Shown here piece after piece: positions 34,168 to 42,227 of a DNA stretch of 64,000 bases (positions within the stretch are counted from its first letter, which is position 1; the number at the start of each line of letters is the position of its first letter). The notes below the pieces were generated by a model. That model did not search any database, was not told the origin of the DNA, and was given only the letters and a program-made list of their open reading frames with translations. A program made the position numbers and the translations under genes. The stretch comes from Candidatus Koribacter versatilis Ellin345 (GTDB lineage Bacteria; Acidobacteriota; Terriglobia; Terriglobales; Acidobacteriaceae): positions 2,852,001 through 2,916,000 of the forward strand of contig NC_008009.1 of NCBI RefSeq assembly GCF_000014005.1, given 5' to 3'.

Positions 34168-37100
34168 TTAGTACTGGCAGAGTCAGGATCCAACCGTCGT
34201 TGGTTGTTTGGTTCCTGTTGTTGATCTCAGCGGGCTCCTCCCTGTTCGCGTTAAATCCTGACCTCAGCATCTCGCAGTACGCGCACTCCACCTGGCGGGT
34301 CCAGGATGGAGCTTTCCGCAGCGCGCCGAACGCGGTCGCCCAAACCAAAGACGGCTATCTCTGGATCGGCACTGAAGGCGGCTTGGTGCACTTCGATGGC
34401 GTGCGCTTTGTTCCATGGGTGCCTCCCGCGGGCGTGAAGCTGCTTGACCCCAGGATCTTTTCGCTCATGGCAGCAAGCGACGGCAGCTTGTGGATCGGGA
34501 CCGGCTACAGCATTTCGCACTGGCGCCGCAACGAACTCATCAATTATTCACAATTGAGTGGAAGAATTGAGGCCATCGCCGAAGACCACGACGGCACGGT
34601 GTGGTTCGTTCGGACGCAGATTACCGATGGCGGCGGACCGGTGTGTCGCATCACCAACGATCAGCCACAGTGCTTCGGGAAAGCGGACGGCATTCCCTTT
34701 CCCATCGCGGTGCAATTACGAGTGGGAAATTCCGGAGAGCTCTGGGTTGGCGGGTATTCCGAGCTTTGCCGCTGGAAGCCGGCCTCGTTATCCAGTGACT
34801 GCTTTGCGAAAGGTTCGCAGGTGCCGGAGACATTTGCTTCCATCAAAGCGATAGCCACCGGAAACGATGGAACAGTTTGGGTAGCGCGCGAACGTCCTGG
34901 GAGTTTCCTCCAACTGGAACGATTTGCGCAGGAGAAGTGGACGACGCTGTCTTATCCGGAAATTGCGATCAACAACTCGGACGTAACGACCTTATTTGTT
35001 GACCGCGACAACACCATCTGGGTCGGGAGCGCGAACCACGGCGTATTTCGCATTGTGGGTAATACCGTGCGCAGCTTTGGACGCACCGACGGCTTGTCGA
35101 GCGATGCGGTTGGGCGCTTCTACCAGGATGTGGAAGGCACGGTGTGGGTAGTGACCTCGGCCGGTATCGATAACTTCCGCGACTTGAAGGTCGTGACCTA
35201 TTCCATGCGCGAGGGTCTCACTGCAGCCGGCGCTGGGACAGTGTTGGGGACGCGCGACGGCACGGTGTGGATCGGCAACTTCCACGCACTCGATTTCATG
35301 CAAGGCAGCAAGCTGTCGTCAATCCGCGCTGGGAACGGTCTCCCGGGCCTTTACATCACAACGTTTTTCGAAGACCACGCCGGTCGCCTTTGGGTTGGCA
35401 TTGACGATGGCCTTTGGGTTTACGAGAACCAAACGTTTCGTCCCGTCCGCCATGCTGATGGCAGCAAGCTCGGCATTGTCTTCTCCATAACGGAAGACAC
35501 CCTGCATAACATTTGGGCACGAGCCGGGAAGAACCTCGATCGCATTGCGGATTACCGGCTGCAGGAAGAGACGACCTCTCCGCAGATTTCCACGTCGTAC
35601 ATTCTCGCCGCGAGTCCGCAGGGCGGCATCTATCTCGGACTGGTGAGTGGCGACCTAGTGCAATATGACGGCGGCAAGTCGCAGACCTTCGCGTCGAACG
35701 AAGTAGGAAACACGCGGCAAATCCGCGATCTCCTGGTGGAACCCGACGGCTCCGTCTGGGGTACAACGCTCGATGAAATCGTTCGCTGGAAAAACGGGGA
35801 GCGCAAGAACCTCACCACGCGCAATGGACTTCCCTGCGATGAAATCTTCGCGCTGGTGGAAGACTCGCGCGGTTCGCTCTGGATCGAGTCGAAGTGTGGG
35901 GTGATTGAAATCGAGCGCGCGCAGCTCGATGCCTGGTGGGAACACCCTGAAACCGTGGTGAAGTTCGGGCTGCTCGATGGCTCCGATGGAATGCAGGCGG
36001 GGCTTACTCCGCTCAAGCCGCAGGCAACGCGCTCCGCCGACGGAAAGTTATGGTTCGTGAATGGACGCATCCTTCAAATGCTCGACCCGAACCATCTGCA
36101 GAGGAACCCGGTACCACCGCCGGTGCAGATCGAAGAAATTGTTGCCGACCACAAGAGCCATTCGCCACAAGCGGGCCTGCGCTTGCCGGCGCTCACGCGC
36201 GATCTCGAGATTGACTACACTGCTCTGAGCTTCGTCGCTCCTCAGAAAGTCCAATTCCGCTACATGCTCGAAGGACGCGACACCGCATGGCAGGAAACCA
36301 TGACGCGTCGCCAGGCGTTCTACAACAATCTCGGTCCGGGCCACTATCGCTTCCGCGTGATGGCGTCGAACAACGACGGCGTATGGAACGAGGCTGGCGC
36401 TTATCTCGATTTTTCGATCTTGCCCGCGTATTACCAAACGGTTTGGTTCCGACTGCTTTGCGCCATCGCGTTTCTCATGGTGTTGTGGTCCATCTTCCAG
36501 ATCCGCGTGCACCAATTGCGGCGGCAGTTTGAGATCGGCGTGGAAGCTCGTGTCAACGAGCGCACTCGTATCGCGCGCGAACTCCACGACACCCTGCTGC
36601 AAACGCTGCATGGGCTGATGTTCCAATTCCAGGCGGTACGAAATCTTTTACCGCGGCGTCCTGAGGACGCAATGCGCTCGCTGGATGACGCCATCGTTGA
36701 GACGGAGAAAGCGCTCGCGGAGGGTCGCAACGCGATCCAGGGCATTCGCTCCGAATCCCGCGATGGCGACGATCTAGCGGAATTCCTGAAAAACGCGAGC
36801 AAGGACTTCGCCAGTACCGCGAAGCCCGGAGAATCTCTGCCGACCTTCGACTTGATCGAAGAAGGACAGCGGCGCTCGGTCTCGTCGGACGTGAACAATG
36901 AGGTCTGCCGCATTGCGCTCGAGTTGCTGAGAAATGCGTTCCGCCACGCGCAGGCAACGCGCATTGAAGCGGAGATTCGCTACGACGCGCAGATGCTGCG
37001 ATTACGAATCCGCGACAACGGTAAGGGCATCGATCCTGTAGTGCTCCGCGAGGGTGGCGTTGCCGGACATTGGGGATTGAAAGGTGTGCGCGAGCGTGCC

Positions 37101-37256
37101 GAGCGCATTGGCGCAAAGATTGAATTCTGGAGCGATGTCGGTCTCGGCACTGAAATCCAAGTGACCGTGCCGGCGGGAGTCGCATACCAGGCAGAATCCG
37201 AAGAACGTTTATTACAGTCGAATCCCAGGACAAAGAGCCGTGCCAAGCAATCATGA
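34164..37256 (+). CDS. Propeller-type sensor histidine kinase (Reg_prop, Y_Y_Y, HisKA_3)
   Basis: 1030 aa. N-terminal signal/anchor (LVVWFLLLISAGSSLFAL). Residues 30-660 hold many Reg_prop-like repeats (TKDGYLWIGTEGGLVHFDG, DNTIWVGSANHGVFRI, DGTVWIGNF), forming two periplasmic propellers. A Y_Y_Y domain follows (VQFRYMLEGRDTAWQE, NNLGPGHYRFRVMASN), then one membrane helix (FRLLCAIAFLMVLWSIF), HisKA_3 with His in ERTRIARELHDTLLQTLHG, and a HATPase (ELLRNAFRHAQATRIEAEI). This is the HTCS/propeller sensor layout, often tuned to polysaccharides. The following NarL-type regulator overlaps by 17 nt. Ligand unknown. Confidence 0.93.
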   Translation: MISTGRVRIQPSLVVWFLLLISAGSSLFALNPDLSISQYAHSTWRVQDGAFRSAPNAVAQTKDGYLWIGTEGGLVHFDGVRFVPWVPPAGVKLLDPRIFSLMAASDGSLWIGTGYSISHWRRNELINYSQLSGRIEAIAEDHDGTVWFVRTQITDGGGPVCRITNDQPQCFGKADGIPFPIAVQLRVGNSGELWVGGYSELCRWKPASLSSDCFAKGSQVPETFASIKAIATGNDGTVWVARERPGSFLQLERFAQEKWTTLSYPEIAINNSDVTTLFVDRDNTIWVGSANHGVFRIVGNTVRSFGRTDGLSSDAVGRFYQDVEGTVWVVTSAGIDNFRDLKVVTYSMREGLTAAGAGTVLGTRDGTVWIGNFHALDFMQGSKLSSIRAGNGLPGLYITTFFEDHAGRLWVGIDDGLWVYENQTFRPVRHADGSKLGIVFSITEDTLHNIWARAGKNLDRIADYRLQEETTSPQISTSYILAASPQGGIYLGLVSGDLVQYDGGKSQTFASNEVGNTRQIRDLLVEPDGSVWGTTLDEIVRWKNGERKNLTTRNGLPCDEIFALVEDSRGSLWIESKCGVIEIERAQLDAWWEHPETVVKFGLLDGSDGMQAGLTPLKPQATRSADGKLWFVNGRILQMLDPNHLQRNPVPPPVQIEEIVADHKSHSPQAGLRLPALTRDLEIDYTALSFVAPQKVQFRYMLEGRDTAWQETMTRRQAFYNNLGPGHYRFRVMASNNDGVWNEAGAYLDFSILPAYYQTVWFRLLCAIAFLMVLWSIFQIRVHQLRRQFEIGVEARVNERTRIARELHDTLLQTLHGLMFQFQAVRNLLPRRPEDAMRSLDDAIVETEKALAEGRNAIQGIRSESRDGDDLAEFLKNASKDFASTAKPGESLPTFDLIEEGQRRSVSSDVNNEVCRIALELLRNAFRHAQATRIEAEIRYDAQMLRLRIRDNGKGIDPVVLREGGVAGHWGLKGVRERAERIGAKIEFWSDVGLGTEIQVTVPAGVAYQAESEERLLQSNPRTKSRAKQS

Positions 37257-37887
37257 TCTGATTCGAATTCTTACGGTCGATGACCATCCGCTGCTCCGCA
37301 AGGGCATTGCGGCGCTGGTCAACGGCGAGCCTGACCTCAAATTGGTCGCCGAGGCGTCGAATGGCGAGGAGGCAATCCACGCCTATCGCTCGCATCAGCC
37401 CGATGTCACATTGATGGACTTGCAAATGCCCGGCATCGATGGCCTGCAGGCGATCGATTCCATTCGTCGCGAATTTCCCGAGGCCCGCATCATCATCCTC
37501 ACCACCTACAGTGGCGACGTGCAGGTGCTGCGCGCGCTCAAAGCAGGTGCGCGAGCGTACATCCTGAAGGGCCACGTGCACAAGGACCTGCTCGACACCA
37601 TCCGCGCTGTCCACGCTGGGCAGAAGCGGATCCCCGCCGAGATCGCAGCCGAATTGGCCGACCACGCCGTGGACGATCATCTCACCGAGCGCGAGTTAGA
37701 CGTGCTCCGGTTGATTGGCGAAGGCAATTCCAACAAGCTCATCGCCGACCAGCTTTCGATTGGCGAGGCCACGGTGAAAAGCCACGTCACCAACATTTTG
37801 TCGAAGCTAGGGGCCAGCGATCGCGCCCACGCCGTCACCATCGGACTCCGGCGCGGCATCATCGACCTCGATCTCCCCCAAAAGTAG
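37240..37887 (+). CDS. NarL/FixJ-type response regulator (partner of the propeller kinase)
   Basis: 215 aa from GTG 37240. Receiver 1-125 with acidic DDHP and acceptor Asp in VTLMDLQMPGIDG, conserved Thr (LTTYSG) and Lys (ILKGHV). LuxR-type HTH 150-205: LTERELDVLRLIGEGNSNKL then IGEATVKSHVTNILSKLGAS. The overlap with the HisKA_3 kinase indicates a cognate two-component pair. All phosphorylation residues appear intact. Likely targets include nearby exported-protein genes; unproven. Confidence 0.95.
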   Translation: MPSNHDLIRILTVDDHPLLRKGIAALVNGEPDLKLVAEASNGEEAIHAYRSHQPDVTLMDLQMPGIDGLQAIDSIRREFPEARIIILTTYSGDVQVLRALKAGARAYILKGHVHKDLLDTIRAVHAGQKRIPAEIAAELADHAVDDHLTERELDVLRLIGEGNSNKLIADQLSIGEATVKSHVTNILSKLGASDRAHAVTIGLRRGIIDLDLPQK

Positions 37888-37956
37888 GGCTAGCAATCCC
37901 AGCTTTCGGGCGTTTCTATCTCGTCGCAAGTTCCTTACCATTTTCCTGGAGGGGCC

Positions 37957-38322
37957 TTGCAACGATTGTTCTCCAGCTTCGCCGACGGGTGGCCGGGCGT
38001 TGGTCTCCTGCTGCAACGCCTTGTGACGGGGTTCCTCCTGTTTCGCTTCGGATTCCTTGACCTCACCGGCCCAACCTCTTCGCCGGCAATGCTTCCCTCC
38101 ATCCTCAGCGCCTGCGCCGGAGTGCTTCTCATGGTTGGCCTGTGGACCCCAGTCGTCGGAACGTTGATCGCGGTGCTGCAAGTCTGGCTCGCCATCACGC
38201 AGGTGAATGACCCGTGGATTGCGGTCGTTCTCGCCACTTTCGGCGCCACCGCCGCGATGATTGGACCAGGGGCATGGTCCGTAGACGCACGCCTGTTTGG
38301 CCGTCGGCACATCGAGACCTAG
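37957..38322 (+). CDS. DoxX-like small membrane protein
   Basis: 121 aa from TTG 37957 (GGAGG about 7 nt upstream). Four hydrophobic segments (VGLLLQRLVTGFLLFRFGF, AMLPSILSACAGVLLMVGL, VVGTLIAVLQVWLAITQV, IAVVLATFGATAAMIGPGAW) and the GLWTPVVGTL turn of DoxX/DUF4345-type proteins. DoxX proteins sit in the inner membrane and are poorly understood. The C-terminus WSVDARLFGRRHIE is typical of the family. Confidence 0.8.
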   Translation: MQRLFSSFADGWPGVGLLLQRLVTGFLLFRFGFLDLTGPTSSPAMLPSILSACAGVLLMVGLWTPVVGTLIAVLQVWLAITQVNDPWIAVVLATFGATAAMIGPGAWSVDARLFGRRHIET

Positions 38323-38458
38323 TCCGAAGGTTCCTCGTCCCCACCAAAAGTCGGAGCGCGATATCTCCTCAAAGAACGATGGAAAGACTGAACCATCTAC
38401 CGTTGTTGGCGAGGGCGCACTTGCCTCACACTCATTCGTGAAAGTGAAGGAGTGAGAT

Positions 38459-39139
38459 ATGAGTTCAGCCCACGCATTCAATCATCAGCTTGGCTTCCCC
38501 CCTGTTTCCCATGTCACCCCGATTGTGTTTGTAGTGGACGCCGATACGTCGGTCCGCGATTCTCTCGACCTGCTGATTCGAACCCAGGGATGGCAGGCGG
38601 AAACCTTCCGGTCGGCGCGTGAATTTCTCAGCCGGCCTCGGTCGCACGTTGCCTCGTGCCTCATCCTCAACCAGTCGCTTCCCGACACAAATGGACTCGA
38701 TCTGCAACAGAGGATCGCGCGCGAGCGTCCGGACATGCCGGTGATTTTCATCTCCGGCTCGCAGGACATCCCCACCACGGTGCTGGCGATGAAGGCCGGC
38801 GCAGTCAACTTCCTGATCAAGCCGTTCCGCAACGATGCGCTGCTCGATGCCATCCGCGAAGGCCTCGACCGCAGCCGCTTCGCGCTCGATCGCGCCGGCG
38901 AGTTGCGCGAACTCCGCGAGTGCTACTCGTCGCTGACCCCGCGCGAACGCCAGGTGATGGCACTGGTAACCCATGGCCTGCTCAACAAGCAGGTCGGCGG
39001 CGAACTCGGCATCACGGAAATTACGGTGAAAGCCCACCGCGGCCAGGTGATGCAGAAGATGAAGGCGAATTCCCTCGCCGACCTGGTGCGCATGTCGGGC
39101 AAACTGGGCTCCATGCGGCAGGCCATTCACCTGGCGTAA
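38459..39139 (+). CDS. FixJ-like regulator with degenerate receiver domain
   Basis: 226 aa, with a receiver domain (20-135) and LuxR HTH (160-215: LTPRERQVMALVTHGLLNKQ, ITEITVKAHRGQVMQK). The acceptor Asp is replaced: the usual TDLRMPDMSG region reads LILNQSLPDTNG, Asn instead of Asp (codon AAC at the expected GAC). One acidic pocket residue is also lost (VVDADTSVRDS where DD is usual). Ser (FISGSQ) and Lys (FLIKPF) remain. It is therefore likely phosphorylation-independent: an always-on or ligand-controlled DNA-binding protein. ATG 38459 follows AAGGAGTGAG. No adjacent kinase. Confidence 0.92.
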   Translation: MSSAHAFNHQLGFPPVSHVTPIVFVVDADTSVRDSLDLLIRTQGWQAETFRSAREFLSRPRSHVASCLILNQSLPDTNGLDLQQRIARERPDMPVIFISGSQDIPTTVLAMKAGAVNFLIKPFRNDALLDAIREGLDRSRFALDRAGELRELRECYSSLTPRERQVMALVTHGLLNKQVGGELGITEITVKAHRGQVMQKMKANSLADLVRMSGKLGSMRQAIHLA

Positions 39140-39223
39140 TGTAGTCGGCACCGGGCCATTTCGACAGGCCTGAATTCAAGCTGGGGCGGTACAATGGAGC
39201 TGCAGTCCGCGATGAAAAGCAAT

Positions 39224-39308
39224 GCGAGAGTGGCGGAATTGGCAGACGCACCAGACTTAGGATCTGGCGGGTAAAACCGTGGGGGTTCGAGTCCCCCCTT
39301 TCGCACCA
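39224..39308 (+). tRNA. tRNA-Leu (anticodon UAG)
   Basis: 85 nt including encoded CCA. Acceptor stem GCGAGAG/CTTTCGC (one G-T wobble), anticodon stem CCAGA/TCTGG with loop CTTAGGA (anticodon TAG), long variable arm, T-arm GGGGGTTCGAGTCCCCC. The leucine-type long variable arm and the UAG anticodon agree. A terminator follows. Confidence 0.97.
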
Positions 39309-39317
39309 AAGATCGAA

Positions 39318-39345
39318 AGGCAGCCAAGATGGCTGCCTTTTTTGT
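39318..39345 (+). terminator. Terminator after tRNA-Leu
   Basis: Perfect 8-bp stem AGGCAGCC/GGCTGCCT, loop AAGAT, followed by a run of T. Confidence 0.8.
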
Positions 39346-39444
39346 TTGTGCCCAATTCGCATTAACGGGTACCCGTTGAAGCGGCGTAAAATCCAGAGCT
39401 TGAGCGTTGCTCTTCGGGTGAGCTGATTTCTTGAGGTGAGGACT

Positions 39445-40665
39445 TTGAAACACCCGCGCCACGTCGATTCCTTCTCCAGTGTTTCTCGGCGGAGTTTTCT
39501 TCGCGCCACCGCGGGAGCGACGCTTGCCGGCGCTTGCTTTCCCAACCCCGCGTCAGCTCTGCAATCTGCAGCGTTGGAGTCTCAGCCAAAGGCCGCGAAA
39601 TACGTCTGTCCGCCATGCGGTTTGCCCTGCGATAAATTGACCTTCGACGCTCCCGGCGCGTGTCCGAAGTGCGGAATGACGCTCGTTCCGCAGGGAGGCA
39701 GCGCTGACGCGTTGCCCACCGTGACCATTCTGTTATTTAACGGCGCTCAACTCATAGACTTCGCCGGTCCTTGGGAGGTGTTTGGGACAGCCGGATTGCT
39801 GGTCCACACGGTGGCCGAAAAGGCAGAGCCACTTACTGCGGTTTTCGGAGCAAAGATCATCCCTGATTACACCTTCGAAAACAGCCCAAGGACGCATCTG
39901 CTTCTGATTCCTGGAGGCGGTGTTTTTCAAGAGGCCATTAAGAATCCGGCCTTGATTCACTGGATCCAGACGAAGGCAACAGAAGCAAAGGTCGTGATGT
40001 CCGTTTGCACCGGTGCATTCCTTCTGCAAGCCGCAGGGTTGCTCGAGGGACATACCGTGACAACGACCTACGGAATGATCGATGACCTCTCCGGCCCGAA
40101 AACCAAAGTCGTTTATGACCGGCGGTTCGTGGAAAGCGGCAATCTGATCACCACCGCGGGATTGTCCTCTGGCATTGACGGCGCTCTGTATGCTGTGTCT
40201 CGGCTTCTCGGCAGCGGCATAGCGCAAAGCGTGGCACTGGAAATGGAATACAACTGGGATCCAACCGGCAACTATGCGCGCGCGGCCCTCGCCGACCGCT
40301 TCCTGCCAGACGGTCTCGCGTACGCCAAACCTCGAATCAAAGGCGCACAAGCCAAGATGATCTCCACAGCTGGTGACCGAGATCAGTGGGAAACGAAAAT
40401 TGTCGTGTCACATCCTGAGACGGTGAGCGAAGTTCTCGAACTGATGCGGGCGCGGATCAAGGCAAACACTGCAACCGGCGGGATGTTCAAGCCGGTTTCC
40501 CACATCCACGGACCTCCGCAGGTGAGTGTTGCGGGCGGCGGAAAATTGACGTGGAAGTTCACCGACGACGACAGCCAGCAATGGAGTGGTGAGTGTACGG
40601 TCGAACCCTATGAACAGCGAGTCGACCGCCTGCTGGTGACGATCCGCGTTGCTCGAGCGAAATAG
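39445..40665 (+). CDS. Tat-exported heavy-metal-binding plus PfpI/DJ-1-like protein
   Basis: 406 aa from TTG 39445, chosen because AGG/GAGG lies 5-10 nt upstream (GTG at 39436 is an alternative). Tat signal SRRSFLRATAGATLAGACFP. Residues 50-80 are a heavy-metal-binding domain (YVCPPCGLPCDKLTF, GACPKCGMTL) with two CxxC pairs. Residues 95-270 are a DJ-1/PfpI fold: TILLFNGAQLIDFAGPWEVF, nucleophile region MSVCTGAFLLQAAGLLEG with catalytic-type Cys, and TYGMIDDLSG. The C-terminal third has no clear domain. Relatives of the DJ-1 part are isonitrile-hydratase-like or regulatory. Reaction unknown; Tat export of such a fusion is distinctive. Confidence 0.88.
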   Translation: MKHPRHVDSFSSVSRRSFLRATAGATLAGACFPNPASALQSAALESQPKAAKYVCPPCGLPCDKLTFDAPGACPKCGMTLVPQGGSADALPTVTILLFNGAQLIDFAGPWEVFGTAGLLVHTVAEKAEPLTAVFGAKIIPDYTFENSPRTHLLLIPGGGVFQEAIKNPALIHWIQTKATEAKVVMSVCTGAFLLQAAGLLEGHTVTTTYGMIDDLSGPKTKVVYDRRFVESGNLITTAGLSSGIDGALYAVSRLLGSGIAQSVALEMEYNWDPTGNYARAALADRFLPDGLAYAKPRIKGAQAKMISTAGDRDQWETKIVVSHPETVSEVLELMRARIKANTATGGMFKPVSHIHGPPQVSVAGGGKLTWKFTDDDSQQWSGECTVEPYEQRVDRLLVTIRVARAK

Positions 40666-40710
40666 AACCCGTGAACCCCCGAACTACTGGATCTCGTGCC
40701 CGATTCGTGA

Positions 40711-40727
40711 ACCGCGTTAACTGCTGA
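40711..40727 (+). repeat. TTACCAC-family repeat, copy 6, left half (interrupted by the IS)
   Basis: ACCGCGTTAACTGCTGA, ending at the IS left junction. It matches the GATAACTGCTGATAAC stretch of copy 3. The other half is at 42147-42171. Confidence 0.7.
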
Positions 40728-40732
40728 TATGT

Positions 40733-40746
40733 ATGGTCCGCCGCCG
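40733..40746 (+). repeat. Subterminal inverted repeat, transposase 3' side
   Basis: ATGGTCCGCCGCCG; perfect inverted match to 42126-42139. Confidence 0.9.
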
Positions 40747-41048
40747 GACTGCAAGAGGTAGAGTGATGGACGGAATGACAGTCTGCGCAAATGTATCCGG
40801 CCTCAATGTGGAGATTCGATTCTCCGGGCCTCGATGATGATCCGCGCGCGCCGGTCCTGATAAATCGCTCGGTCAGTGAGACCGTTATCAACAACAGGTT
40901 TTCCGGCGCGCCGTTTGACTGTTTTCTCGTCCTTCTTCTCCCTCCGCAGACCCTGGTAGAACTCGTTGATCACCAGCCGCCGCAGCGGCGGTGGGAAAGT
41001 GGAAAGCGGTGTTTGCTTTCCAAGCGCAGCGTCTTTTCCACGGCCGAA
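40747..41048 (-). ncRNA. Candidate bridge/seekRNA region of the IS1111-type element
   Basis: 302 nt of non-coding sequence between the transposase stop and the inverted repeat; in the IS1111 group the guide RNA is encoded here. Hairpins seen: 41000-41022 (perfect 8-bp TGGAAAGC/GCTTTCCA), 40977-40991 (CCGCC/GGCGG), 40859-40889 (outer GATAA/TTATC, inner GGTC/GACC with an asymmetric internal loop), and 40810-40825 (GGAGA/TCTCC). In the internal-loop hairpin the strand CTGATAAATC equals part of the repeat the IS has entered. RNA boundaries are not visible. Confidence 0.5.
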
Positions 41049-42080
41049 CTACACTGCGGCCGCCAAGGGCTGATGGCGGTAAGGCTCACCCTTCGCGAGT
41101 ACCGCCCAGGCGATACGCGCCAGCTTGTTGGCGATCGCGACGATCACCTTGTTGCGCGGTGCACGCTCGGCCAGCTTGTGGATCCACTGCCCCAACCCTG
41201 CGGTGTCGTACTTCACCCGGATCAGGACAGCACGCGCGCCATGGATCAGCAGCTGTCGTAGATAACGGTTGCCGCGTTTGCTCATGCCGTAGAGCGCCGT
41301 CTTGCCGCCCGTGGAGTACTGTCGGGGAACAACACCGAGCCATGCCGCGAAGTCGCGACCCCTGCGGAATGACGATCCGTTGCCGATAGCAGCTACGGTT
41401 GCTGTTGAGACCAGCGGCCCGAAGCCGGGGATCTTGCGCAGGCGCTGGCAGAGCGGATCGCTGGTGCTGATCCGCTCGATGGCGTCGCTGATAGCGATGA
41501 TCCTAGCTTCCAACTCCTTCCACTCCTCCGCAAGTTCAGAGAGCAGCCAGCGCAGCCTCGGCGTCAGGTTCTGGGTCGCGTCTTCCAGTACACCCGGAAG
41601 TTGCTTGCGCAGGTGAATCGGCTTCGCGGGAAAGATGATGCCGCGCTCCAGCAGGAACCCGCGGATCTCGTTGATCAGTGCCGTGCGCCGCTGCACCAGG
41701 CGAGTGCGCACGCGGTGCATAGCCTGCAGATCGAGTTGCTCGTCGGTCTTGACTGGCACGAAGCGCATGTTCTCCTTCTGCACCGCGTCGGCGATCGTCT
41801 CGGCATCGAGAAAGTCACTCTTGTTCGACTTACGGTAAGGCTTCACGAACTGGGCTGCCATGAGGCGCACGTCGTGTCCCTGCGCACATAGGGCTGTCGC
41901 GAGAAAATGGGCGCCGGCACAGGCTTCGGTGCCGATCAAAGTGGGCTCGAGGTTGGCCGTGTAAGCCAACAGCTGTTGACGCGAGAACTTCCGCCGCACC
42001 AGCACGCGGTTGCGCTCTCCCATCGCCACCAGGTGAAACACGGTTTTACCGAGATCGATACCGACCGCTACGATACGCAT
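41049..42080 (-). CDS. IS110-family transposase (IS1111 group)
   Basis: 343 aa, full length. N-terminal RuvC-like DEDD domain: GIDLGKTVFHLVAMGERNRV (Asp), LEPTLIGTEACAGAHFLA (Glu), KSNKSDFLDAETIADAV (Asp residues). C-terminal transposase_20 domain with LRKIPGFGPLVSTATVAAIG and the Ser region FAAWLGVVPRQYSTGGKTA. All expected acidic residues and the catalytic-type Ser are present, so the enzyme may be active. ATG 42080 with GAGGATCATCTC upstream. It performs DDE-independent, guide-RNA-directed recombination in this family. The extensive similarity of the YSTGGKTALYGMSKRGNRY stretch to IS1111 members sets the subgroup. Confidence 0.95.
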   Translation of the reverse strand: MRIVAVGIDLGKTVFHLVAMGERNRVLVRRKFSRQQLLAYTANLEPTLIGTEACAGAHFLATALCAQGHDVRLMAAQFVKPYRKSNKSDFLDAETIADAVQKENMRFVPVKTDEQLDLQAMHRVRTRLVQRRTALINEIRGFLLERGIIFPAKPIHLRKQLPGVLEDATQNLTPRLRWLLSELAEEWKELEARIIAISDAIERISTSDPLCQRLRKIPGFGPLVSTATVAAIGNGSSFRRGRDFAAWLGVVPRQYSTGGKTALYGMSKRGNRYLRQLLIHGARAVLIRVKYDTAGLGQWIHKLAERAPRNKVIVAIANKLARIAWAVLAKGEPYRHQPLAAAV

Positions 42081-42125
42081 GAGATGATCCTCCTGTTGGA
42101 ATCTGCCGAGCCGAAAGATCGTACT

Positions 42126-42139
42126 CGGCGGCGGACCAT
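42126..42139 (-). repeat. Subterminal inverted repeat, transposase 5' side
   Basis: Reverse complement ATGGTCCGCCGCCG; perfect match to 40733-40746. Confidence 0.9.
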
Positions 42140-42146
42140 CTCATTA

Positions 42147-42171
42147 ATCCCCTTACCACTAGCTATTTCTC
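42147..42171 (+). repeat. TTACCAC-family repeat, copy 6, right half (interrupted by the IS)
   Basis: ATCCCCTTACCACTAGCTAT followed by TTCTC. Shares ATCCCCTTACCAC with copy 1. The other half is at 40711-40727. Confidence 0.7.
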
Positions 42172-42227
42172 AACCAATCGGCGCCCTGCCGATCGGACCG
42201 CAAGACCTTCTTCCGCGCGTTATCCGT

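Larger units (their letters stand above)
40728..42146 (-). mobile_element. IS1111-group (IS110 family) insertion sequence, complete
   Basis: About 1.4 kb. Perfect 14-bp subterminal inverted repeats ATGGTCCGCCGCCG at 40733-40746 and its complement at 42126-42139. The transposase reads minus; only about 60 nt lie between its start and the left-end repeat, while about 300 nt of non-coding DNA follow its stop, the arrangement of the IS1111 group. The ends lie a few bases beyond the inverted repeats (about 3-6 nt on the transposase 3' side and about 7 nt on the 5' side, by analogy with known members, so the exact base is uncertain). No flanking duplication. The flanking sequences together rebuild a TTACCAC-family repeat, so this is the insertion target. 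Confidence 0.85.

Noticed and set aside
36553-37680. 375-codon open frame opposite the kinase-regulator junction
   Set aside because: Spans two well-supported overlapping genes; its sequence has no domain pattern and follows from GC-rich codons.
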